Assembly: GCF_000158955.1 (NCBI RefSeq)
Contig: NZ_GG657757.1
Location: 3,701,538 to 3,765,537, forward strand
Origin: Streptomyces viridochromogenes DSM 40736
Lineage (GTDB): Bacteria; Actinomycetota; Actinomycetes; Streptomycetales; Streptomycetaceae
Reading direction: 5' to 3'
DNA length: 64,000 bases
Below are positions 17,070 through 25,676 of this stretch, in pieces. The notes below the pieces were generated by a model. It worked only from the letters and a program-made list of their open reading frames with translations. It ran no database searches and was not told the DNA's origin. The translations under genes were made by a program, and so were the position numbers. Positions within the stretch are counted from its first letter, which is position 1; each line of letters starts with the position of its first letter.

Positions 17070-19886
17070 TCACGGTTTGAGCACCAGCTTGTCGGTCGTG
17101 CCGGTCTCGACGGCCTTGTCCGAGTAGGACCACGGCAGCAGTTCGCCGTCGGACCACTTGTCGGTCTGGTCGACGTAGTGGGCGCTGTAGGCGTGCCCGG
17201 AGGCGCCGGAGAGGTTTATCCAGCGTGACTTGTCGAGGTCGCCGAGGTTCACGACCATCCGCATGGACGGCACCCACACGACCCCGTAGCCACCGGCGGC
17301 GTTCCAGCCGGTCGCGTTGACCGTCGCCTCGCCGCCGCTCAGCTCCCACGGGCCGCGGTTGAGGGTGTACTGGAGGAAACCGGGGCCCTCGGTGCCGAGG
17401 GTCTGGTTCTTCAGGAACAGACGGTGCAGCCGGCCCCAGCTCCAGGAGTCGATGTCCTTGCCGAGCTTCGCGGTCAGCTCCCAGCGGGCGTCGATCATGG
17501 CCCGCTTGAACAGCTGGTCGCGGTTGACGGCCGCGGGCCGGGTGCCCACCTCGGGCGTCTTCCACCAGTCGCTGTCCGGCTGCTCCATCAGCCCCCGGAC
17601 CACCTCGAACCAACGGTCGCCGCCGTCCGGCTGCGCCTGGTCGGGGTCGCGCTGGCCGCACTCGCGCGTCTCCTGCGCCTCGTCGGCCGGGCCGGTGGTG
17701 TTGACCGGCTTGACCCACAGGCACTGCCCCTTGGGGCGCAGCTCCTTGGGCAGCTTGTTGCCGAAGGCGAGCTTGAGGACGTTGCGCCAGACCGCGTTGA
17801 AGTAGGCGGCCGCGGCCGAGTCGGCGTCCTGGGTGTAGTCCCAGCCCTCGAGGAGCTTCTGCGCCTCGCGGACGTCCTTGTTCTCGGGGTCGATCTTCAG
17901 CAGCGTGGGCACCAGCAGCCGGGCGATCTCACTGCTGCTGTCCAGCTGCATCTGGCGCATGTCGTCCGTCGAGATCTTGCCGCCGTCCTTGATCTTCGAC
18001 TGGATCAGGTCGGTGATCCGCTGGCTGCGCGTGCCGTAGCCCCAGTCCGCGGTGAGCGTGTAGGGGTACTTGTCCGGGTCGACCACGGCCTGGTTGGCGG
18101 TGACGATGTAGCCGCGCTCGGGGTTGTACTCGTAGGGCAGCGCGTCCTGGTCGATGTAGCCGGTCCAGCGGTACTTCGGGTCCCAGCCGGGCGCCGGGAC
18201 GGAGCCGTCGTCGTCCTCCGAGCGGGTGGGGATCTTCCCCGGCAGGGTGTAGCCGATGTTGTCCTCGGTGTCCGCGTAGATGAGGTTCTGCGAGGGCACC
18301 TCGAACTGCGCGGCGGCCTTGCGGAAGTCGGTCCAGTTCTTCGCCCTGTCCATGGCGAAGACGGCGTCCATGGTGGTGCCGGGCTGCAGGGCGGTCCAGC
18401 GCAGGGCGACGCCGTAGCCGTCGCCCCGGTCGGGTGCGGCGGTGTCGACGGAGGCCTTCTTGCCGACCTTCACGAGCTCGTCGGCACGGTCGGACAGCAG
18501 CGGCCCGTTGTTGGTCTCCCGGACGACGATCTTCTTCGGCGGGCCGCCGGCGACCTTGATGGTCTCCTCGCGCGTCTCGAAGGGCTTGACCTTGCCGTCG
18601 TACAGGTAGCCGTTGCCGGCGATCTTCTCCAGGTAGAGGTCCGTGACGTCGACGCCGGAGTTGGTCATGCCCCAGGCGATGTCCTGGTTGTGACCGATTA
18701 TCACGCCCGGCATACCGGCGAAGGTGTAGCCGCTGACGTCGTACTGGCACGCGCTGGAGACGCTGCGGCAGTGCAGGCCCATCTGGTACCAGACGGACGG
18801 CAGCGAGGGCGACAGGTGCGGGTCGTTGGCCAGCAGGGGCTTGCCGGTGATGGTGTACTTCCCGCGGACCACCCAGGAGTTGGAGCCGATGCCGTCGCCG
18901 TTGACGCCGACGGCCGGCGGGAGGTCGTCCAGGACCTTGGTGAGGCCGGTGAGCTGACCCTGGAGGCCGGCGGTGCCGGAGCCCGAGGTGCCTGAGCTGC
19001 CCGAGGTGCCTGAGCTGCCCGAGGATGCGCCGGCGGTACCGCTCGCGCCGTTCGCGCCGCTCGTGCCGTTCGTACCGCTCGTGCCGCTCGCGGTGCCGCC
19101 CTGCTCGAAGGTCCGGTTCAGCTCGTTGTACTGGCCCTCCTGGACGATCGCCTTGTTCCGGCTGTACGGGTACTCCGGATACAGGTCGGCGATCTGCTTC
19201 GGGCCGAGGCGGCTGGTCAGCAGGGCGCGGTCGACCTCGTCCTGCATGTTGCCGCGCAGGTCCCAGGCCATCGCCTTCAGCCAGGAGATCGAGTCGACCG
19301 GGGTCCACGCCTGCGGCTTGTACTCGTTGGTGAAACCGAGCGCCGCGTACTCCAGGGAGATGTCCTTGCCGTCCTTGCCCTGGAGGTAGGAGTTGACCCC
19401 CTGGGCGTAGGCCTGGAGGTACTTCTTCGTGGCGGCCGACAGCTTGGTGTCGTACTCCTCCTTGGCGACCCGGTCCCAGCCGAGCGTGCGCAGGTACGCG
19501 TCGTTGTCGACCTGGCTCTTGCCGAACATCTCCGACAGCCGCCCGGCCGCCATGTGGCGGCGCACGTCCATCTCGTAGAACCGGTCCTGCGCCTGGACGT
19601 AGCCCTGCGCCATGAACAGGTCCGCGTCGGAGGAGGCGTAGATCTGCGGGATGCCGTAGTTGTCGCGTTTGACCTCGACGGGTCCCGAGAGGCCCTTGAG
19701 CTGGAGGGTGCCCTTGGTCTGCGGGAAGGAGGCCCGGACGGTGCTGACGGACCAGTACCCCCCGAAGGCGACGCCCCCGATGAGGGCCAGCGCCAGGAGG
19801 AGCACGACGAGACGGGCTTTGCGCCCCTTTCTCCTGCCGGACTTGCCGGGCTGCTGACCCGTGGAGGCGGTGGTGTTGGGGGGCAT
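17070..19886 (-). CDS. Penicillin acylase family Ntn hydrolase, membrane-anchored
   Basis: A 938-residue self-processing amidohydrolase. It has an N-terminal membrane anchor (LVVLLLALALIGGVAFGGYW, residues ~27-46), then an alpha-subunit region with RDNYGIPQIYASSDADLFMAQGYVQAQDRFYEM-type start. The nucleophile is the Ser in GSNSWVV (~333). NDPHLSPSLPSVWYQ and later ITANQ-like segments (IVTANQAV) complete the beta subunit. Substrates could be acyl-homoserine lactones, lipopeptides or beta-lactams; the sequence does not say which. An unusual Gly/Ser/Thr-only run (~260-305) sits just before the processing site. The ATG at 19886 fits the family. It is divergent from the antiporter. Confidence 0.9.
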   Translation of the reverse strand: MPPNTTASTGQQPGKSGRRKGRKARLVVLLLALALIGGVAFGGYWSVSTVRASFPQTKGTLQLKGLSGPVEVKRDNYGIPQIYASSDADLFMAQGYVQAQDRFYEMDVRRHMAAGRLSEMFGKSQVDNDAYLRTLGWDRVAKEEYDTKLSAATKKYLQAYAQGVNSYLQGKDGKDISLEYAALGFTNEYKPQAWTPVDSISWLKAMAWDLRGNMQDEVDRALLTSRLGPKQIADLYPEYPYSRNKAIVQEGQYNELNRTFEQGGTASGTSGTNGTSGANGASGTAGASSGSSGTSGSSGTSGSGTAGLQGQLTGLTKVLDDLPPAVGVNGDGIGSNSWVVRGKYTITGKPLLANDPHLSPSLPSVWYQMGLHCRSVSSACQYDVSGYTFAGMPGVIIGHNQDIAWGMTNSGVDVTDLYLEKIAGNGYLYDGKVKPFETREETIKVAGGPPKKIVVRETNNGPLLSDRADELVKVGKKASVDTAAPDRGDGYGVALRWTALQPGTTMDAVFAMDRAKNWTDFRKAAAQFEVPSQNLIYADTEDNIGYTLPGKIPTRSEDDDGSVPAPGWDPKYRWTGYIDQDALPYEYNPERGYIVTANQAVVDPDKYPYTLTADWGYGTRSQRITDLIQSKIKDGGKISTDDMRQMQLDSSSEIARLLVPTLLKIDPENKDVREAQKLLEGWDYTQDADSAAAAYFNAVWRNVLKLAFGNKLPKELRPKGQCLWVKPVNTTGPADEAQETRECGQRDPDQAQPDGGDRWFEVVRGLMEQPDSDWWKTPEVGTRPAAVNRDQLFKRAMIDARWELTAKLGKDIDSWSWGRLHRLFLKNQTLGTEGPGFLQYTLNRGPWELSGGEATVNATGWNAAGGYGVVWVPSMRMVVNLGDLDKSRWINLSGASGHAYSAHYVDQTDKWSDGELLPWSYSDKAVETGTTDKLVLKP

Positions 19887-20130
19887 CGCTGTCCTTGCTG
19901 TCCTAACGCGAGCGGCAGGTTCGGCTGTGCTTTTAACTGAGCGCTGGAGCAACGATAGGCGCAGGGCCTTGCGCCCCTTGACGCGGAGTCGGGAACAAGC
20001 CCGGACTGACGTTCGATCTTGCGCTCGGAAGCGTCAAGAAATCGTCAAGAGTTAGGTAAGGTAACGAAGTAGTTGGCGCGGTGCGCCGACAGCGTCATGT
20101 GCGATGTACGTGAGCCCACGCGCGGTGCGT

Positions 20131-21666
20131 GTGAGCCAGGGAAGGATTCGGCCGCTGACTATTCACCACCTCAACCAGCTCCTGCTCGTCTGCTCGCTCG
20201 TCCTGCTCGTCGCCGTCGCAGCGGTACGGATCTCCTCGCGCAGCGGGCTCCCCAGCCTGCTCGTCTACCTGGGGATAGGCGTCGCCATGGGCCAGGACGG
20301 CGTGGGCGACATCCACTTCGACAACGCCGAGCTGACCCAGGTCATCGGATACGCGGCCCTGGTCGTGATCCTGGCCGAAGGTGGTCTGGGCACGAAGTGG
20401 AAGGAGATCGAGCCGGTGATGCCGGCCGCCACGACACTGGCGCTGGCCGGTGTCGCGGTGAGCGTCGGGGTCACCGCGTCGGCCGCGCACTACCTGATCG
20501 GTCTGGAGTGGCGGCAGGCGCTCATCATCGGGGCGGTCGTCTCCTCGACCGACGCGGCGGCCGTGTTCTCCGTGCTGCGCAAGATCCCCCTCCCCGCGCG
20601 CGTGAAGGGCACGCTGGAGGCCGAGTCCGGCTTCAACGACGCCCCGGTGGTCATCCTCGTGGTCTCGCTGTCCACGGCGGGCCCGGTCGACCCCTGGTAC
20701 GTACTGCTGGGTGTGATCCTGCTGGAGCTGGCCATCGGCGCGGCCATCGGCCTCGCGGTGGGGTTCCTGGGCTCTTGGGGGCTGAGGCACGTGGCACTGC
20801 CGGCCTCCGGCCTGTATCCGATCGCCGTGATGGCCATCGCCGTGGTGGCGTACGCGGCGGGCGCGCTGGCGCACGGCAGCGGCTTCCTCGCCGTCTACCT
20901 CGCCGCGATGGTGATGGGCAACGCGCGGCTGCCGCACTGGCCGGCCACGCGCGGCTTCGCCGACGGGCTCGGCTGGTTGGCCCAGATCGGCATGTTCGTC
21001 CTGCTCGGCCTGCTGGTCACCCCGCACGACCTGGGCGACGACATCGTGCCCGCGCTCGTCATCGGCCTGGTGCTGACCATGGTGGCGCGTCCGCTGAGCG
21101 TGGTGCTCTGCCTGACCCCGTTCCGGGCTCCCTGGCAGGAGCAGGTCCTGATGTCCTGGGCGGGACTGCGCGGGGCCGTGCCCATCATCCTGGCGACCAT
21201 CCCCATGGTGGAGGGCGTCGACACCAGCCGCCGGATCTTCAACATCGTCTTCGTCCTGGTCGTCGTCTACACCCTGGTCCAGGGTCCGACGCTGCCCTGG
21301 CTGGGCCGCAAGCTGCGCCTCGGCGAGGATTCGGAGGCCGCGGACCTGGGCATCGAGTCGGCCCCGCTGGAGCGGCTGCGCGGCCATCTGTTGTCCGTGG
21401 CGATCCCCCAGGAGTCGAAGATGCACGGCGTGGAGGTGGCCGAGCTGCGGCTGCCGCACGGCGCCGCCGTCACGCTCATCGTGCGCGGAGGCGAATCGTT
21501 CGTTCCGCTGCCGACGACGATTTTGCAACGGGGGGACGAGCTCCTCGTGGTCGCCACGGACCCCGTCCGGGACGCGACGGAGAGCCGGCTGCGCGCGGTG
21601 GGACACGGCGGCAAGCTGGCCGGATGGCTGGGGACGGACGGGGCGGGGCGCCAAGGGCGCCGCTGA
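20131..21666 (+). CDS. Potassium/proton (CPA1-type) antiporter with RCK_C domain
   Basis: An inner-membrane cation/H+ antiporter of about 505-511 residues, of the NhaP2/CvrA kind. Eleven to thirteen hydrophobic helices span ~10-400. They include LPSLLVYLGIGVAMGQD, SSTDAAAVFSVLR with the ion-binding Asp, ESGFNDAPVVI, and LMSWAGLRGAVPIILA. A soluble C-terminal TrkA-C-like domain follows (EVAELRLPHGAAVTLIVRGGE). The GTG at 20131 is possible, but a GGAAGGA site precedes a CTG at 20155 that gives the usual family start LTIHHLNQLLL, so a rare CTG start is plausible. Upstream, GCGTCAAGAAA/TCGTCAAGAGT direct repeats may be a regulator site. Confidence 0.88.
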   Translation: MSQGRIRPLTIHHLNQLLLVCSLVLLVAVAAVRISSRSGLPSLLVYLGIGVAMGQDGVGDIHFDNAELTQVIGYAALVVILAEGGLGTKWKEIEPVMPAATTLALAGVAVSVGVTASAAHYLIGLEWRQALIIGAVVSSTDAAAVFSVLRKIPLPARVKGTLEAESGFNDAPVVILVVSLSTAGPVDPWYVLLGVILLELAIGAAIGLAVGFLGSWGLRHVALPASGLYPIAVMAIAVVAYAAGALAHGSGFLAVYLAAMVMGNARLPHWPATRGFADGLGWLAQIGMFVLLGLLVTPHDLGDDIVPALVIGLVLTMVARPLSVVLCLTPFRAPWQEQVLMSWAGLRGAVPIILATIPMVEGVDTSRRIFNIVFVLVVVYTLVQGPTLPWLGRKLRLGEDSEAADLGIESAPLERLRGHLLSVAIPQESKMHGVEVAELRLPHGAAVTLIVRGGESFVPLPTTILQRGDELLVVATDPVRDATESRLRAVGHGGKLAGWLGTDGAGRQGRR

Positions 21667-21986
21667 GGGGGCTTTGCCGGGGGGGCGGGCCCGGGGTGTG
21701 GGGGTGTTACGGATGGGTTTCACACCTTTCACACCCCGAGGTTTCACAGGCGGACGAGTCCGTGGTGCTCTTTTTCACAGGCGGCTAGCCCCCGGCGCCT
21801 GTACGATGAAGGCGTCACCCAAGATCGAACCAACTCTGCCTGACGCAGAGCTGGCGCGACCGTATGGCGGTCGGGTCACCCCTCCTCACCGGGCCCCGGC
21901 ATCTACCGCAGTTCCGCGCAAGAGGACAGCTCTCGGCGCCGCCCGCTGACCGGGCCGCGCTACCAGGCGGCAGAAAGGCACGGGCC
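21667..21986 (+). other. Long leader region before MFS gene with possible small ORF
   Basis: This 320-bp stretch lies between the antiporter and MFS genes. It contains a repeated TTTCACAGGCGG (about 21,742 and 21,772) and TTTCACACC repeats. A possible 47-codon reading frame from the ATG at 21806 to 21949 encodes a Pro/Arg/Ala-rich peptide without family resemblance. It may be a regulatory leader of the transporter gene; otherwise nothing recognisable is seen. Confidence 0.3.
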
Positions 21987-23306
21987 GTGGCGTCCACGGT
22001 CACCTCGAAGAAGTCGCGCAACCCGAAGCCCCCTGAGAGCTCGGAGAACTCGACGGCTTCCGCCCGCCCGGGATACGGCCGGCTGCTGCGCACCCGCGGC
22101 GCCTGGGCGTTCCTGCTCCCCGGCTTCGCGGCACGCCAGCCGTTCGCGATGCTGACGATCTCCATCGTGCTGCTGGTGCAGCACACCACCGGCTCCTACG
22201 GAGCGGCGGGCGCCGCCGCGGCCGTCACCGGTGTCTCCATGGCCCTGTTCGCGCCCTACAGCGGGCGTCTCGCCGACCGCTACGGGCAGCGCGCGGTGCT
22301 GATCCCCGGGGTACTGCTGCACGCGCTGGCCGGGCTGACGCTGACGGCGCTGGCCCTGGCGGACGCTCCCTTGTGGGCGCTGTTCGCGGCGGCCGTCCCG
22401 ACCGGCGCCTCGGTGCCGCAGGTCGGGCCCATGGTGCGGGCCCGCTGGGGCGTGAAGCTCAAGGACTCGCCGCTGATGACCACCGCGGCGGCCTTCGAGT
22501 CGGTCACGGACGAACTGACCTTCGTCGTGGGCCCGCTGCTGGCCACGGCCCTGTGCACGGCCGTCGACCCGGCCGCAGGCCTGGTCACGGAGGCCTCGCT
22601 GACCCTGCTCGGCGGTCTGCTGTTCGCCGCGCAGAAGGGCTCCCAGCCCTCGGTCTCACGCGACGGCCACGCGCGCGTGGAGCACGTCTCCGCGTTGCGC
22701 GTCCCCGGCGTGCGCGTGCTGATCGTGACCTTCCTCGGCATCGGCTCCGTCTTCGGCGGTATGCAGGTCTCGCTGGCCGCGTTCACCGAGTCGATCGGCG
22801 AACCCGGCCTGAACGGCGTCCTCTACGGCGTCTTCGCCGCGGGCAACATGCTCTCCGGCATCGTCTGCGGCGCCATCGCCTGGAAGGCGGCCCCGCAGCG
22901 ACGCCTGGTCGTCGGCTACACGGCCCTGGCGCTCACCGCGTCGGGCCTGTGGGCCGCCCACTCGGTCCTGGTCCTCGCCGGCCTCGGCCTGCTCGTCGGC
23001 ATGTGCATCGCGCCCGCCCTGATCACCGGTTACACCCTGGTCGAGAGTCTGGTCCCGGCGGGCGCCCGGACCGAGGCCTTCACCTGGCTGACCGGTGCCG
23101 TGGCGCTGGGCCAGGCGGCCGCCGTCACGGTCGCCGGGCAGCTGGAGGACCGCCTTCGGGACGGCGCCGGCTTCCTGGTGCCGATGGGCGGCACCGTGCT
23201 GGCCCTGCTGACCCTCCTGGCCCTGCGTTCCCGGCTGGTGGCACCCGCGCACGGCCGCACCGTGGCACGTGGCGTGGGTCACCGCGTGCCGGTGGCAGTG
23301 GACTGA
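21987..23306 (+). CDS. MFS transporter
   Basis: A 12-helix major-facilitator permease of 439 residues. The inter-helix motif GRLADRYGQRAVL marks the loop between helices 2 and 3. Hydrophobic segments recur to the C-terminus, and the N-terminus is a hydrophilic Lys/Ser/Pro-rich 35-residue tail. The substrate is unknown; drug or small-metabolite export is the usual role. GTG start. Confidence 0.88.
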   Translation: MASTVTSKKSRNPKPPESSENSTASARPGYGRLLRTRGAWAFLLPGFAARQPFAMLTISIVLLVQHTTGSYGAAGAAAAVTGVSMALFAPYSGRLADRYGQRAVLIPGVLLHALAGLTLTALALADAPLWALFAAAVPTGASVPQVGPMVRARWGVKLKDSPLMTTAAAFESVTDELTFVVGPLLATALCTAVDPAAGLVTEASLTLLGGLLFAAQKGSQPSVSRDGHARVEHVSALRVPGVRVLIVTFLGIGSVFGGMQVSLAAFTESIGEPGLNGVLYGVFAAGNMLSGIVCGAIAWKAAPQRRLVVGYTALALTASGLWAAHSVLVLAGLGLLVGMCIAPALITGYTLVESLVPAGARTEAFTWLTGAVALGQAAAVTVAGQLEDRLRDGAGFLVPMGGTVLALLTLLALRSRLVAPAHGRTVARGVGHRVPVAVD

Positions 23307-23312
23307 GCGGCC

Positions 23313-23363
23313 GGAATACGTCACTATGGATCGTCGTTAGCACTCATCGAGTGAGAGTGCCAG
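23313..23363 (+). promoter_or_regulatory. SigR-like promoter overlapping a CIRCE-like HrcA site
   Basis: GGAAT at 23313-23317 and GTT at 23336-23338 are exactly 18 bp apart, matching the SigR consensus GGAAT-N18-GTT. Overlapping the -10, TTAGCACTC (23337-23345), 9 bp, then GAGTGCCAG (23355-23363) matches the CIRCE operator TTAGCACTC-N9-GAGTGCTAA with two mismatches in the right arm. The FmdB start codon is 11 bp downstream, with AGGAGG between. Confidence 0.6.
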
Positions 23364-23373
23364 GAGGAAGACA

Positions 23374-23694
23374 GTGCCCACCTACCAGTACCAGTGCACC
23401 GAGTGCGGCGAAGGCCTCGAGGCGGTGCAGAAGTTCACCGACGACGCCCTCACCGAGTGCCCGAACTGCAAGGGCCGCCTGAAGAAGGTGTTCTCGGCGG
23501 TCGGCATTGTCTTCAAGGGCTCCGGCTTCTACCGGAACGACAGCCGCGGCTCCTCGTCGAGCAGCTCCCCGTCGTCGAAGTCGTCGAGCTCGTCGTCCTC
23601 GGACTCGGGCTCCGGGTCCGGGTCGAGCTCCAGCTCCGGTTCGAGCTCGTCGTCGAGCTCCGGCAGCTCCGCCAGCAGCACCACCGCCGCGTAA
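23374..23694 (+). CDS. FmdB family zinc-ribbon protein
   Basis: A 106-residue small protein. Its first half is the FmdB putative regulatory zinc ribbon: PTYQYQCTECGEGLE with CxxC, then ECPNCKGRLKKVFS with the second CxxC. GIVFKGSGFYRNDSR follows, the conserved end of the domain. The last ~45 residues are almost only Ser with Gly, a flexible tail. GTG start behind a strong AGGAGG. The promoter region carries SigR-like and CIRCE-like elements, which fits a thiol/heat-stress role (inference). Confidence 0.9.
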   Translation: MPTYQYQCTECGEGLEAVQKFTDDALTECPNCKGRLKKVFSAVGIVFKGSGFYRNDSRGSSSSSSPSSKSSSSSSSDSGSGSGSSSSSGSSSSSSSGSSASSTTAA

Positions 23695-23708
23695 GGCCTG
23701 ATTCTTAC

Positions 23709-23741
23709 GGGACCCTGTCGCCTCTACGGCGACGGGGCCCT
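23709..23741 (+). terminator. Hairpin after fmdB
   Basis: GGGACCCTGTCGCC pairs with GGCGACGGGGCCC around a short loop, 14 bp after the FmdB stop. It is a likely terminator before the phosphorylase gene. Confidence 0.6.
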
Positions 23742-23772
23742 CGGCGTTTCCGCGTGCGGTTAAGGTGCGGGC

Positions 23773-24696
23773 ATGGCGAACAAGGCGAACGTGGCGGGCT
23801 CGATGGGCTCGGCCGACTCTGCGGAATCAGCGGGCTCGGCGGGATCGGTGGGATCGGCGGACAAGGGGAGCGCCGGGATCGGTGTCATAGGCGGCTCCGG
23901 GTTCTACTCCTTCCTCGACGAGGTGACCGAGGTCCAGGTCGACACCCCGTACGGGCCGCCAAGCGACTCCCTCTTCCTCGGTGAGGTCGCCGGCCGGCGG
24001 GTCGCCTTCCTGCCCCGGCACGGACGGGGTCATCACCTGCCGCCGCACCGGATCAACTACCGGGCCAACCTGTGGGCGCTGCGCTCGGTCGGCGTGCGCC
24101 AGGTGCTCGCCCCGTGCGCGGTGGGTGGTCTGCGTCCCGAATACGGGCCGGGCACCCTGCTGGTGCCGGACCAGCTGGTCGACCGGACCAAGTCCCGGGC
24201 GAACTCGTACTTCGACGGACTTCCGCTGCCCGACGGCTCGGTGCCGAACGTGGTGCACGTGTCGCTGGCCGACCCCTACTGCCCCGCCGGGCGCGCGGTC
24301 GCGCTGAAGGCGGCGCGCGGCCGGGACTGGGAGCCGGTGGACGGCGGCACGCTCGTCGTCGTCGAGGGGCCGCGCTTCTCGACCCGTGCGGAATCGTTGT
24401 GGCACCAGGCGCAGGGCTGGTCGGTGGTGGGCATGACCGGTCACCCCGAGGCCGCGCTCGCCCGTGAGCTGGAGCTCTGCTACACGTCCCTGACCCTGGT
24501 CACGGACCTCGACGCCGGTGCCGAGACCGGGGAGGGCGTCTCGCACGACGAGGTGCTGCGGGTGTTCGCGGCGAACGTGGACCGGATGCGGGGCGTGCTG
24601 TTCGACGCGGTGGCGGGACTGCCGGCGGAGCAGGAGCGGGACTGTCTGTGTGCGGGGGCGCTGGGTGGGATGGACCCGGGGTTCGCGCTGCCGTAG
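23773..24696 (+). CDS. mtnP: S-methyl-5'-thioadenosine phosphorylase family protein
   Basis: A purine-nucleoside phosphorylase of the MTAP/PNP-II family, 307 residues. Features: IGVIGGSGFYSFL (phosphate loop start), FLPRHGRGHHLPPHRINYRANLWAL, VEGPRFSTRAES, and GMTGHPEAALARELELCY (purine/methylthio site). It phosphorolyses MTA or a related purine nucleoside in polyamine/methionine salvage; the substrate cannot be fixed by eye. The first ~33 residues are an odd Gly/Ser/Ala run before the family start. Translation might begin later, but no better start codon is visible. Confidence 0.88.
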   Translation: MANKANVAGSMGSADSAESAGSAGSVGSADKGSAGIGVIGGSGFYSFLDEVTEVQVDTPYGPPSDSLFLGEVAGRRVAFLPRHGRGHHLPPHRINYRANLWALRSVGVRQVLAPCAVGGLRPEYGPGTLLVPDQLVDRTKSRANSYFDGLPLPDGSVPNVVHVSLADPYCPAGRAVALKAARGRDWEPVDGGTLVVVEGPRFSTRAESLWHQAQGWSVVGMTGHPEAALARELELCYTSLTLVTDLDAGAETGEGVSHDEVLRVFAANVDRMRGVLFDAVAGLPAEQERDCLCAGALGGMDPGFALP

Positions 24697-24765
24697 GTGA
24701 CCTCGGGACCGCAACCTTGTCGAAGGCCGCCGACACGACGCGGCGGGCGCTGTCGGGTATGGAGT

Positions 24766-24806
24766 GTCGGGGTGTGGAGCGTCGGGGTGTGGAGCGTCGG
24801 TGTGGG
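24766..24806. repeat. 15-bp tandem repeat
   Basis: GTCGGGGTGTGGAGC occurs twice in direct tandem (24766-24780, 24781-24795), followed by a partial third copy. It lies in the non-coding stretch after the phosphorylase gene. Confidence 0.7.
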
Positions 24807-24841
24807 CCGCGGGGGCTGAAGTCGCCGTTCGGGTGAGGGAG

Positions 24842-24850
24842 TTGTCCACA
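24842..24850 (+). promoter_or_regulatory. DnaA-box-like sequence
   Basis: TTGTCCACA matches the Streptomyces DnaA box exactly, and a weaker copy, AGGTCCACA, follows 10 bp later. No replication gene lies nearby, so a titration or regulatory site, or chance, is possible. Confidence 0.3.
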
Positions 24851-24953
24851 GGCCGGGGGTAGGTCCACAGGCCTGAGCGGGCGGCGGCGAGAAGCCCCAT
24901 CGTGGGGAGCGCAAGCCGGTCCCTCGTCTCCCTCGTCGCAGGTGGTGGTCCCC

Positions 24954-25553
24954 ATGTCCCTCTCGCGCTCTTCGTTCGCGCCTTCCACGCCCTCGTGGTC
25001 CGTCTCCCCGTACCCGCCCGGCCCCGAGGTGCCGGCGACCCGGGAGGTGCCACGGTTCGATCCGGTGCGGGTACGCGGCCGATCCCGGGCGGGCCGGCTC
25101 GTGCGGAACCGGCGGCGGGCCGTGGCGGTCGGGCTCGCGGTCACCGCCACCGCGCTGGTGGCGGCCGGGCCACGCGACGCCGACGGGGCGCGTGGCCATC
25201 CCCGCGCACAGCCCCCCGCGCACGCGGCCTCGGGGTCCGGGGCGCACCCGGTGCGGACGCGTGGTGCGGAAGGGGAGGTGAGGGCGGTGACCGCCCCGGT
25301 CCGGATCGCCGACGCGGCCGCCGTGCGACTGCTGCGGCCCGGCGACCGGGTCGACGTCATCGCCGCCGAGGAGACGGTGGCGGGTGGTGACGCACGGGTG
25401 GTCGCGCGGGGAGCCAGGGTGACCAAGGTGCCGGAGCCCGAGGAGGGGGTGGCCGACGGCGGGGCGCTGGTCGTGCTGTCGGTGCCCCGTGCCACCGCCG
25501 CCCGGCTCGCCGGGGCGAGTGCCACGGCGCGGTTGGCGGTGACCCTGTGGTGA
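24954..25553 (+). CDS. SAF/CpaB-like (RcpC domain) pilus-assembly-type protein
   Basis: A 199-residue protein. The N-terminal ~55 residues are Pro/Arg/Ser-rich, followed by one membrane segment (AVAVGLAVTATALVAA, ~57-72). The extracytoplasmic part resembles the SAF/RcpC domain: VTAPVRIADAAAVRLLRPGDRVDVIAAE and GGALVVLSVPRATAARLA. CpaB-type proteins act in Flp pilus assembly, but no pilus genes are adjacent, so the role is uncertain. It precedes mscL by 123 bp in the same direction. Confidence 0.7.
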   Translation: MSLSRSSFAPSTPSWSVSPYPPGPEVPATREVPRFDPVRVRGRSRAGRLVRNRRRAVAVGLAVTATALVAAGPRDADGARGHPRAQPPAHAASGSGAHPVRTRGAEGEVRAVTAPVRIADAAAVRLLRPGDRVDVIAAEETVAGGDARVVARGARVTKVPEPEEGVADGGALVVLSVPRATAARLAGASATARLAVTLW

Positions 25554-25676
25554 TCACGTGCATGTACTCGTCAAAGCCGTCGTTAGAGGGACCCAGGTGC
25601 TCCCTTCGGCCCAATGTTCACGTAGGTTGCGGAGCGTTTTGTTCCACAAGCTGTTTGTGCGAGGAGAGGCCCCGAG

